A stretch of DNA of 64,000 bases, from the NCBI RefSeq assembly GCF_902459465.1, contig NC_047083.1, forward strand, positions 6,687,526 through 6,751,525. Reading direction: 5' to 3'. A program made the position numbers and the translations under genes. The first letter of the stretch is position 1, and each line of letters starts with the position of its first letter. Below are positions 25,701-37,700 of the stretch, in pieces. Origin of the DNA: Asterias rubens. Its lineage: Eukaryota; Echinodermata; Asteroidea; Forcipulatida; Asteriidae. The notes below the pieces were generated by a model. That model made no database searches. It was not told the origin of the DNA and was given only the letters and a program-made list of their open reading frames with translations.

Positions 25701-28700
25701 TTTTTAACCAATCAGATTAGAGGATTCTCTGCATGAGGTATATAATGAGTTATATGATTATGAACATCTGTATATTGGGAATGACAGATACAACTCTATT
25801 TTGAGGGTTTTTCTTTTCTTCAGTTTAGTTAATCTCAACTACAGCCATAGTATTTAAACATCATCATCATATTGTGTATTTAAATGCCACAACAAAACTT
25901 ACCTTTTTGCCAGTTTATAGTTCAAATTATAATTCAGATGATATCAACAAAAATAACGTCTTGATGACGAATAATTTTTCTAATTTATAGCACTTTCCAT
26001 GATTGGAAAGTCAGCATCACAGAGAAAAACTTACGTGTATGACAACTGGAAAGCAGCCAAGGGTGTGGATGGCAAAACTAGTAGTTACTTCAGTACTGGT
26101 AAGATGATTAAAGGGACACGTTGCCTTGGATCGGTCGAGTTGGTCCATGAAAAGCGTTTGAAATCGTTTGTTGTGAAATCGACATGGTTAGAAAGATGTC
26201 TTAAAAGTAGAATATAATGATCCATACAAACATGCCTCGAAATTGCAAATTTTCCTTTTACTTTGCGAACTAAACACGGTCGGCCATTTTATGAAGTCAA
26301 AAACTTGACTCCACAAAATGGCGTGCCATGTTAGTTGACGATGTATAAGGAAAACCGTGCAATTTCGAGGCATATTTGCGTGGATCGCTATATTCTACTT
26401 TTAAAGCATCTTTCTGACCATATGTATTTTTTAACAAACGGTTTTCAAACGCTTTTCATAGACCAACTCGCCCGATCCAAGGCAACGTGTCCCTTTAAGA
26501 TATTTGTTGAGAATATCCTATATCCTCACAAGATTGTTTCTTTCAAAGATTTTGTGAAGGGGTCGTCGAAATTGGGCAACTTAATTGAGCTACAGGAAAA
26601 TGATTCTCCAGATCATTTTGTTAAAGAAAAACAACAACAACAGCTAAGAGAGTGCGTTTACAGTACTAAATATTGCATCATGCAAAGGCGACTTACAATG
26701 GGTGCGTTCGTTTATATATAGCTTCCCTGATGGGTCGACCCCGGTCTTCCCCGGTACGTTCGAATAGCTTTGACGGGGCTCATCCGGGTCAGCCCCCAGT
26801 GCCCTGCTTGTGGAGTGGGTCACTTGAGGATGACCTGAGGTGCATGCCGTCACCACGAGAGGGCGAGTGTGATCGTTCGATTAGCTCTTGTCAGGGGTCA
26901 GGGGCTCACCCAAGTGAGCACTGCGGGGTCGACCTAGGGAAACTTATCGAACGCACCCATTGACAAGAGGTACATTACGTCATAAGTAGACACAACAATG
27001 CTCTTGTCAAAGTATGTAACTTTACACATGTATTTTTCTTCTTTTTACTATACATTGTGTAACTAAATTTGGGGTTGTTTTATTTGTTTGGGGGTGCTTG
27101 TTCGTTTTTTTTTTTTCTGCTTTCATTGAACCTTTCTGATACATTGACAGTATAGACAAAAATAAATTTGAACCTCTGACAGACAGAGCCTAAGAACCTC
27201 AGCCCAATCCCGAATCTAAACCCAGTCCCGAACTTAAGCCCATTCCGAATCAAAGCCAAAGTTTGTACATAAGCCGTGGTTTCCAACGGGCCCGATTGTA
27301 AGTTCAAAATGTTACGAGTCCTTGAAACAGCCTATACCGCAGACACTTTGTTGTTGTTTTTTTTATGACAGCTGCAGCTGATCCGTTTCCTTGGTGGAGA
27401 GTTGACATGGACACAGAACACCAATTGGGCAACATTACCGTTACGCTAAGAACCGACAGCTGTTGTGGTAACTATCTTTGTTTTAATGGGAGACTTTTCG
27501 ACGCTAGGTGGCAGCAGACATACCAGGTAAATTTCCATCGTTTCTGCTCACATTTCCAAGAACAATGGATATACCTGGTAAGTCTATTTTCACCAAAAGT
27601 CTCGGATCCCATAAATGGATACTTTACAATAAATTTGTGGTTGATTTTACCGAAACACCGCGATGTTGTTGGCACTGTATACGCAGTAGTTTCCCGAGTC
27701 CTGTGAAGAAAACAAAATGCCACAGGCATATTACTCAAGTGGGATTCGAACCCACGACCCTTGCAATTCTAGAGAATGGAAATGGTTCTACGATTTTGTA
27801 ATGATGCACTGACCATGAAGAGCAAGTCTTACCTGCAAATGTTCGTTTTTGTGACATCAGACGGTACAATAATGCTAAATTTAACAATTGTTTTTACTGT
27901 TGATATTATTAAAATACGTTTTTGTAAAAATAAAACTGTAAATAATACTTATTAAGGGTAACTTCATGTTAATAATAACAGTGTCAGCAGTCATTTTTTT
28001 CACTTAATAAGTGGAAGGGACCTAGATGCACGTAAATAAAATCGACTTTTATAGCTCGTTGACATGGTAACAGCTAATTTTGTGTTTGGAAATTGAATGC
28101 CTATTTGGGTGTGCGAAAGACTAGTCTGAGCTAATATTTATTCCTCCACCTTTATCAAAATGCACAATTCTTTCATAAAATATTCTATACCTCTACAAAT
28201 TATCATGCTTGGCCTTACTTTAGACAAAAATTATTGCTGTAAATTTTACCTTTTGCTATATTTTAACACTAGGAGAAGGATTCATCGGAGCTGTAGCACG
28301 AGCAGGGCTTAGTCCGAATGTCACTGATAACCAACAGTGTGGCTTGCCGGCTACTGTGGAACAATCCAAGACTGGTGCCGTGATTACATTTAACTGTGAC
28401 CCAGCAGTGACAGCCAAGTATGTCAGCTTGGATATCGATCCATCTCAACCTTTGGTTGTGCACACTCTGCTGGAAGTCGCTGAGGTGACGGTAGAAAACG
28501 CGACAAGTTCAGGTACTAGACCTACTCAAATATTGTAAGGCCTATTTAATTTATGTTTGAAATGTGTTGTGCTTTTGTCTCGATGATGTCCGATTTTTTA
28601 GCTTAGCTTTGAAAAAACCACTAAGTCTCAATAGGTGACCTTTGTGACTAGGTGGCAGCAGACTTAGATATCAATGGTTCTCGGTAATGTGCGCATGCTC

Positions 28701-31700
28701 AGAACTGCATAAACAATGGAAACTTATCTGGCCTATAGTGTTTAAAAGTAATAATAATGTAATCCATCAGTGACAGCCACAAAACGAATGACCTTAATTA
28801 ATTTTGCAAAGAGTTTCAAGACAATTGAGCATATTGATAGTTAATATTGTGAGTCTTTCCATGATAATTCTTATGAAATATTAAAGTACTACTGGGTTGG
28901 CAAAATGTAACCTTACGTTGATTTGAGGATCTTTATTTATTTAAATGCAGTTATGACCAACCATTTAGTGACTGGTGTATAACATGACAATGTTTTATGT
29001 TTCAGAACAATTAATTATGACAAGATTTTGTTATACCTCTGAAATCATTTGAGAGATAGCTACCTATATGATAACTCTTGGTGCGACATTTAACTTTAAA
29101 ATGGCAGCTTCCATAAAACAAGCTACATGTAGGGTTGGTGAGTGTCATTTAAACAAATTGATTTTAGGGGTTGAACAAAGAATTGACTAGAGTGGGATTG
29201 GAACCAACGTCCTCCGGATTAACGTGCCGGCGCTCGACCAACTGAGCTATCTAGCCCTATATTGGCGGTGTCCCTATTTTGTCAATATCTTTGTTCGGGG
29301 TGCCAGTCAGAAGCCATACAACCGTTAGCTGCCGTGTAGCAGGGATCACACACAAATTACGATACAACCTGGGAAGCAGCAGCCAGGGGATCACCTTAAG
29401 GGGATGCGACTTTTTGTTTCAGATATCAATATAAACCACAAGGGAAACTGACTGGGTAAATTTTGAAAGGATTTTGGGGGTTGAACAAAGAATTGACTTT
29501 AAGTAAATTGAGTTAGAATATTCTTGAACAATGTTAACTGTGAAATGAGTTGCAAACTTCAGCAATCTTTACTTTTTACTGCATGTTTATATGATGAATA
29601 AAACAATATTTCAGTTGCTAACAGCTAAGCTACCAGAAAAGAAGCTTCTGAATTCCCGCATGGTACACAGTCGGATCCTAAGGCTAGAAACACAATTGGC
29701 GAGCTTGGTTATTAGAGGCCCACTGAGCAACAGGGAGCAAACTTACCTTCAACCATGCATATTGGTACATTCATCTTCTATGCGGTGGACAATAGTGACT
29801 TCAATCTATATACGCGACACCGGATTGGAAACGGACACCCATGCCACTGCCAATGCACTCTACCAACGGCGTCAACAGGCTGGAGACAGTCAGAACAATT
29901 ACACACACAAACTGAGGTTTGATGGAAAAGGTCAGGGATCATTCTCTGAAAATCCTAACTACTTCAAGTCTTGTTGCCTGTTCAGCATCAGGCACCAAGG
30001 TTACCAAAAGTTCCACCTTTGCTTGGTTCAAGACCGGAGCAGCAAAGTATGTTCTGAGGCTGCCTCATGCACTTGACTCTGTGTGGCTGCTTTCATCACG
30101 CACCATATTGCGCAGAAATCATCTTGATGACACCCAGTCCATGGACATCACACCGCTTGAAGGGACAGAAGACCAACTGCACTCTGATGATCCGCGCAGT
30201 GACGATTCAGGGTTCCACGCAAACAGCAGTAGATGACAACCTATGGAAGAGTTAGAACCCGAAAGAGCGAGGGCACTTTGGTGCTTTTGGAGAACACCAA
30301 CTGGTGTCTAATACCAACAATGCATAATCCGCAAGTCAACCAGTCAAGATCACAAAGCACAACATTCCTACTTGGACTGCCTACACTCCTAGCCTCTGAA
30401 AAACCTCTAACGGAAGTTGCTGCCCTTCCCTTTGGTAGCAGCACCTGCCCATGAGTGGCAAACACTGTTGACAGTATTAAAGCAGACACAGCAGATCAAC
30501 TGCATGGTTATATGGGCCCTGACAACAAGACGGTGATCACCGCAGGGATGACTGCAAAGGGAAGTGGGTGCCAAGTCTGGGTGAATGCACACTGTGATGG
30601 CTGCACTGAAGATAGATTGCAGTGGCTGTATACTCCCCAACAGGGAGCTGAGATGGTTCAAGGAGTGAAATAAGGCCCAGTGACACAGGGGTACTAATGT
30701 GAAGCGCTTTGGGACGCCCTCCGGGTGTGAAAAGCGCTATATAAAAAAGGGTTATTATTATTTTTATAGAAGACAGCAGCCTGGATGAAGATTGGAGTGA
30801 GCTCATTGCCAACGGCCTCTTTTGCTGTGACTGGGCAGCTTCTACCATCTACAGATACAAGCAAGTTGATGTCGATACTTAAAGCATTGCCCAAGCAAAC
30901 TGAGACTGCAGATGGTCTGCAGCCAGACAGCATCACAACTGTGGTTGCCTGCCATCCAATAAGGTGCCTGTCATCGACGGCATGGCTTTTGCACAGGCAA
31001 TGGGAAAACCAGCGTGGATTACAACTTGTGCAGAAGGGGCTGATCCACTTCAACATCAGACTGGATAGCAAGACCAAAGATTGCGGTGAGCTGCGATGTC
31101 TCTACTTCACTAAAGCAGGCCACAAGAGAGAGACGCCCGGTATATGTTAAACAATTTTCGTCCAGTACCAGCACCAAGGACGAGCTGACTGTTTACCTCG
31201 CTCAGAAAGAGCCCTTCATCGTTAACTCAAGAAAGGATGTCCTTTCGAGCCATTTAGATGTGCAGCACCTTCGAAGTTCACAAGAAGAGGGCGATACAGA
31301 AATGATCCTACACAGCATAGAAGCTGTTCGACGAGAAGCCACAGAACTACATCCAGTCACCAGACACCAACGTGATTGGCCCTACAATTCGGTGATACCA
31401 CTAACTCTCCAAGGAAACCTTCGTTGTCACTGGCACAGGGACTAAGAAATGGGAAATAACATTGGCACTTATAGCCATGCACTTGGTGCCGCCAAAGCTG
31501 TAGACTTGATTCAAGTCCCATTCTCGTGTGAGAGGTCCCTAAGTATATACCCCACTTTACTACAAAACAACGCGTAGCATACACCCCCACCCCAAAGTAG
31601 TGTGGGTGGGTCTACGAGCGAATACTTACCTGTAGAGCGAATACTACAATTGCATTGTTCGCTATGCCAGCAGGCAAAAAGCTAAGAGTTTTACACACAA

Positions 31701-34700
31701 TAGCGCCCTCAAGAGTCCTATCCCCGATGCCCTGTGACATGCGCACCACGCCGGCGTCCTCTTTTTCGTCAAGCGTTACGCGCCTAAGTACTCAAGAAAC
31801 CACTCGTATAGTGGGGTAGGAGGGAGGGTGCTCTACAGGTAAGTATTCGCTCGTAGACCCACCCACACTACTGTGGGGTTGGGGTCTACTTCACACTACT
31901 TACCTGTAATAATACACGATTTTTATATAGCGCTTTTTCACGGGGTGTCTCAAAGCGCTTCCGACATTATTACCACTGGTCACTGGGCCTTAAATCATTC
32001 CTTAAACCATCTCAGCTCCCTGAGGAGTATACAGCCTGTGCGACAATTATATGCGCTACATGGCTAAACCAATCACAAGAACCATCTCTGCCCTCACACG
32101 TACCCATTTACCCCTGGGTGGAGAGCGAATACTACAATTGCATAGACTCGCACCGAGTAGGCGGTGTGTATACGCAGGCTATCGTATGTCTACAGGGGCG
32201 TAGGACACGGGGCATGCCTAAGAACCCCAACGGAGGGCCCTAGCTCGCCCGCCGGTAAGCGGGCGCCAAGGGGCCAGAGGCGGGCTATGCAACGGAGGGG
32301 CGGACCATGATTAACAGGTCAGTCCTGGGACCCCGCGAATCTTGCGCAAGACCTTAGGGGGTATCGCCATTATGGGGTAAAAACATATAGGTACACCTCG
32401 TTAAATGTCCAATGCACATAGGAAATTATTACATGTATAAGAGAGGAAAGTGGACTCACCAGTTAGCGTTTCTGGGAAACTTGACTGGCCGTCTTCAGCA
32501 CTTCTCTCCCGGCTCTGCCGTCTGCCTGGAGGACATCCTTCAGGTAGTGCTCGCTGAAGGTGTTAGGGCACTTCCAGCAGGCCACCTTGGTGATGTCTGC
32601 TAAGGGAACCCCTTTAAAGGAGGCCCAAGAGGCGGCTACGGATGCAGTCACGATCCAGCGTGAGATGGTGCACTGTGACGCCGGCCGAAAGGGTTGTGTT
32701 GTCGTCACAAACAGCTTCTGATGGTCCGTACGCCCGGAGCGTGAAGGAACTTGACTGGTTCTTGGTTAAGAAGCCGGTCGTGGGGACCAGGCGGACGCCG
32801 CCTGGTTCCCATCGGATATGTCCGGTCTCTACCGACAGGGTGTGCAGCTCACTGCGCCGTCGCGAAGTAGCGACGGCCAGGAGAAACGCCAACTTGACGG
32901 AGAGCTGTAGGAGTGTGGAGCAATCCATAGCCTCGTAGGGAGGCCCTGCTATGGTTGACAGAACGTCGAACAGGTCCCAAGACGGGACAAGTTTGCGTTC
33001 TGGGGGACGGGTGACAAACATCCCCTTGATCAATTGGTTAAGGGCCCCGTTGACGGAGGAACTGTCCGGGAATCTGGGGTGGATCGCGGCGATGGCTGAC
33101 CTGTAATTTCTGACCGTACCCGTCGTCAGGCCGCTGACTAGGAGATATACCAGGAAATCCCCCACCTCCCCTACAGAAGTATTGGGAGGATTTGGTGCCT
33201 GATGGGCCTGTAAAAGGAGAGCAGGTGAAGTTCACCAAATCCACCATGCTGGCCATAAGGCCCTACAGCCTGAGCCAGGCCAGCGCCGGGGCCAACACTG
33301 CCGGGGGGAAGAGAGAAACGCACTGCCGAAGGTTCAGTAGGCATTCCTCCGAAGGGCGGGCCAATCCCTTGCGCAGGTCGAGGGACGCACCGAGAAAGGT
33401 GGGAACCTGTGAGGGGATAAGGTGGGATTTCTCGGTATTGATTATAAATCGTTGTATAGGAAACGTAGGAATTTGTGGTGCTCCGGCCTGACTGGGACGT
33501 GTAGGTATGCGTCCTTCAGGTCGAGACTCGCCGCCCATGCGGGTATCACTATAGAACTCAGTATAGTCCTGAAATGAACTTGTTGAGGGGTTTCAAGTTA
33601 AAAATCGGGCGCCACACGCCAGCCTCCTTCTTGGGAGTCAAGAAGAAGGTTGACATGAAGCCCGTCTGAGTCCCAGAACGGGGGACGATACGCATTGCCC
33701 CCTTGAGTTTATTTCCCCGTCGAGGGAGCGGCGCTTTGCAAAGTCGGATGATACGGGTGTTGGCCGGCTGAGCATGTCTGACGGGGGGGGGGGTCCTCGT
33801 AAACTCGAGCGCGTAACCGCGGCCGATTGTTTCGAGGACCCACCGGTCGGAGGTCACTTGCCCCCAGGACCCCAGAAAATTCCAGAAGCAGCCAGTGGGA
33901 GGCCGCTCGGAGATTGTCAACTTGCGCCACGCCCCGGTATATCGGGGGGCGGGCGCTCTGAAACCACGACCCAACTGGGTGCGTGGTTGGCCAGGTTGAG
34001 TTTGTGGGTAACGTGAGCCCGCCGTGTTATCGGCGCGGCCACGAAACCTGCCATGGGCCGCCTTTTGTGGGCGATGGCGGGGGATGACGAAGGATGGTTG
34101 TTTCCTCGCCTTGTTACCCACGGCCTTAGGCGGGGCATTAGGCTTTTTCAGATTTATTTTGTCCGTGGCTTTGAAGCGCTTCGCTTCAGCCTCCATGGAC
34201 GTCTGAAATTGCTCGGAAAACAAGTCGACGTCGGTGAGCGGTTTCCTCGTCGCACCCCTGCTCCAGATATTCTGATAGGAGCAGGAGAAAGGATGTTGTG
34301 CGTAAACCCATGCGCGCCGATGAATCCATTTTTCGGGCGACGTCCTCCAACTTGCTGCCGATCTTGTCCGCAAACGGGAGCTTAGAAGACGACGATCCCC
34401 TGTCCGCGAACAGCTTGTTGGAGGCTGAGTCCGGCAGGACGGGAGTGGCGAAATATTTCTCAAAATCCGCTGGAGGGAAACGGTAGTACGGCTCCGTACG
34501 CTTGGATTACGGGGTCCATTTCTTTGTTCCCATTACCCCATCCATCCGGTCGCTGCACACCCGATATAGGGGCATCACCGGAAAGGGTTTAGTCGCGCCC
34601 GTTGCGGGGCCCGCTCTCTTCTTGAACGATTGGCGTTCATAGGAGGGGGGCTCCGGTTCACTGGGGAGATTCAGAACTCTGATCATGTCTCTCTGTACCA

Positions 34701-37700
34701 AGCGTAGCTCAGTCTCGGATATTGACATCCTTTGGATGGAGCTGACCAACTCGTCCTCCTCATTGGCCGAGTCGGCCGAGTCGGAGGGACGAGATGTCAT
34801 CGAGGAACGAGATTCTGAAACAGCATCATCGCGGCGCCCGTGGTCGGACTCGTGGTGGTATTTAACCCAGAAATGACAAATGAACTAGTCTTCCATTTGG
34901 GTTGGTTTGATTGGTCAAAACGTATCACGTAACAATGTTACATATTCATAAGTGAATACATTTATATACCAGGCGACTGCGACATCGTCAAGTCCCTGTC
35001 CCGCATACGGAACAGGTTTTGGAACGCAGAGCATCACAAAACAGTAGTTTCCTGGGGATGGCACGGGATTGGGACATGAGTCAAGTCTACCAAAGCTGCA
35101 GCCTTACCAGGCTTCCATGCTTTCACTTGAGCTGATCCGACAGGCAAGTTTGCAGAGAAGGGCGAGAAATGTTTACACTGTTGTTATTTAATTACCATTT
35201 TCTCCAGTCGTGTTTTTACAGGGCGGGAAAACTTCGCAGAGTACAAATATTGGTGATCAATTCGTGGCGTCTATGGCCATTGACGGAAATCTAGAAACGT
35301 ACAGCGCAACTGGCAAGTCCATGTGTTTTTTATAATTTTTCGATTAAAGTGTCGTGAATCGGTTACAGCTAATGAGAACTACGACACTGACAAAACAGCA
35401 TGAAAACCATTAAAGGGACACGTTGCCTTGGATCGGGCGAGTTGGTCTATTAAAAGCGTTTGAAACTGATTGTTATAAAATCCTTGGTTAGAAAGATGTT
35501 TTAAAAGAAGAATATAATGATCCACACAAAAATGCCTCGAAATTGCACGGTTTTCCTTAAACGTCGTGAACTAACACGGCACGCCATTTTGCGGAGTCAA
35601 GTTTTTGACTCCATAAAACGGCCGACCGTGTTAGTGCGCAAATCTAAACAAAAACGCAATTTCGAGGCATACTTGTGTGGATCATTATCTCCTACTTTTA
35701 AAACATATTTCTAACCAATGCATTTCATAACAAACGGTTTCAAATGCTTTTCATGGACCAAAACGACCGATCCAAGGCAGCATGTCCCTTTAACGGCCGA
35801 CTGTGTGCGATTTCCGTTTCATAGCACTGCTTATCGTAAGCACACAAAAAGGCATGCTAACCTTCCGATGCTTACTGCACGAAATTTAATGACGTAACAA
35901 TGCAGATCCATAGTGATAGTGCAAGATGGCCGCCTAACTGTCTTGCTAACCTGTGAAATACGTTTGCATCTTAGCAATTTTTTTCTGCTACATTAAACAA
36001 GCAAATTTGCTTACCGTTAAGCAGCTCTATATGAAGTTAGGCCCTGATCTTACGATAATATGTTATATTAACATGGAGTTTTAATGACATTTTTAAAACA
36101 TAATTGATGATTAGGAAAGAAAATCAAAATATTTTGAAAGTGCACACCTATGCCATAACTTTTCATTGATTTGGTCACAATTTTCCCAGATAAAGTTATT
36201 TTCAGATCGTCTTCTTTTTGTCAATATCCAAACCCGTTATACTTTCAGTAAATTATCAAAAACCATGGTGGCGATTGGACTTGGGTGAAGAACACTGCAT
36301 TGGCAGAGTCAACGTTACGCCTGAAGCGTTCTGCTGCAGTAAGTTGAGCCCTTTCAATAGAAACTTTGAAAACATCAAGTATGAGTCATATGATTGACGC
36401 ATGATCATTAACAAAGCTATGGCAAAACACCTAACTTGCTCCTTAAAGGTTCTGGACACCTTTGGTAATTGTCAAAGACCAGTCTTCTCACTTGGTGTAT
36501 CTCACCATATGCATAAAATAACAAACCTGTGAAATTTTTAACTCAAGTGGTCGTCGAAGTTGCGAGAGAATAACGGAAGAAAAAACACCCTTGTCTCATA
36601 AGCTGGGGTCTCGAATTCAATTCAAATATTTTAGTGGGAAATTACTTCTTTCTCAAAAACTACGTTACTTCAGAGGGAGCCGTTTCTCACAATGTTTATA
36701 CCATCAACAGCTCTCCATTGTTCGTTACCAAGTAAGTTTTTATGCTAACAATTATTTTGAGTAATTACCACTAGTGTCCAGTGCCTTTAAGCCCGGTTCA
36801 TACTTCCTGCGCATGCGACTGGAAGCGAATTTTGACGCCACATTGCTGTTTTCGCAGCGAATGGTTCTGAGGGGTTGACCCGGGCTTTATTCGCTGCGAA
36901 AATGTCAGACGTCAAAATTCGCATCGCATTCGCAGGAAGTGAGACCCGGGCTTTATACTTTAAGCTTAACTTAAGTAACAGAACAATCTTTCAGTATTAT
37001 GACCATTGAGGCTAAAAATTATCTGTCTTTTGACGGCGCTCATAACCTAAATACATAAAGCGCATCTCATAGGGAACAGTGACAGAAGTAATACTGCAAG
37101 GTATCTTTAAAACAAAGAAAACTCCAACAAATATCTTTGATTTTTCAAAAAAGCTGGTGGAGGCCTAACCGTACGTGCAGGAGTCAACTTGACCCCTACT
37201 GAGAATCAGCAATGTGGCTCACCGGCAACTGCGGAACAGTTTGTTAAAGGCGTCATGGTTGGATTTATGTGTGATCCACCAGTAAAAGCCAAGTATGTCA
37301 GTTTGGATATCAATGCTAAGGGGAAGCTAGATATCACTGAGGTGACAGTGGAAGAGGAGAACGCTGATAAATGCTTGCCTGAAGGTGAGAACCGTAACAT
37401 TTCAAACTTGTATAAATACTTTAATGAGTATTTTACAGAAAGGTTAATTTAAAAACATGAAAACATTCTCTAATGTGGATTTAATCTGTAAGCACTAGCC
37501 CTACATGTGTACGTAATTATTGTTCACGGGCAAATAATGGAAAGTATCAGTTTGGAAGCTCACATAATTATATCCTCACAAAAATGGATATTCAATCAAA
37601 GTGTATCCCCCTTTAACACTGTCAAAGTCGAACAAATAGCATTTGGTTATGTTATAATTGCTGCAGTCAAAATCAAACTGATGTGATGAGTTAATTTAAA

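Larger units (their letters stand above)
31499..35098 (-). mobile_element. 3.6-kb element with inverted termini carrying DIRS-type gag/RT/tyrosine recombinase remnants
   Basis: Outer ends are inverted repeats of about 28 bp: TAGACTTGATTCAAGTCCCA at 31500 and its imperfect complement ending CATGAGTCAAGTCTA near 35097. Both flanks read CCAAAGCTG, an apparent 8-9 bp target duplication, and together they restore one reading frame of the host pseudogene (GAAKA / KAAALPGFHAFT). Inside, on the - strand and in DIRS order, are a gag-like frame (34800-34507), a gag/RT frame (34463-33558), RT remnants (33545-33230) and a tyrosine recombinase (33165-32463). It is much shorter than intact DIRS elements because RT core, RNase H and methylase parts are missing. 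Confidence 0.75.

Noticed and set aside
27080..27307. 75-codon - strand frame with F-G-T-G repeats
   Set aside because: Encoded by a simple CCGAAT/CCCAAT-type repeat.
33692..34486. + strand frames opposite the DIRS-type RT
   Set aside because: Shadows of the - strand RT/gag frame; the - strand has the recognisable motifs.
35222..35312. Lectin exon 5 starting at the strong TTTACAG acceptor (35221)
   Set aside because: With the required phase 1 it runs into a stop; the CTCCAG acceptor at 35207 keeps the frame.
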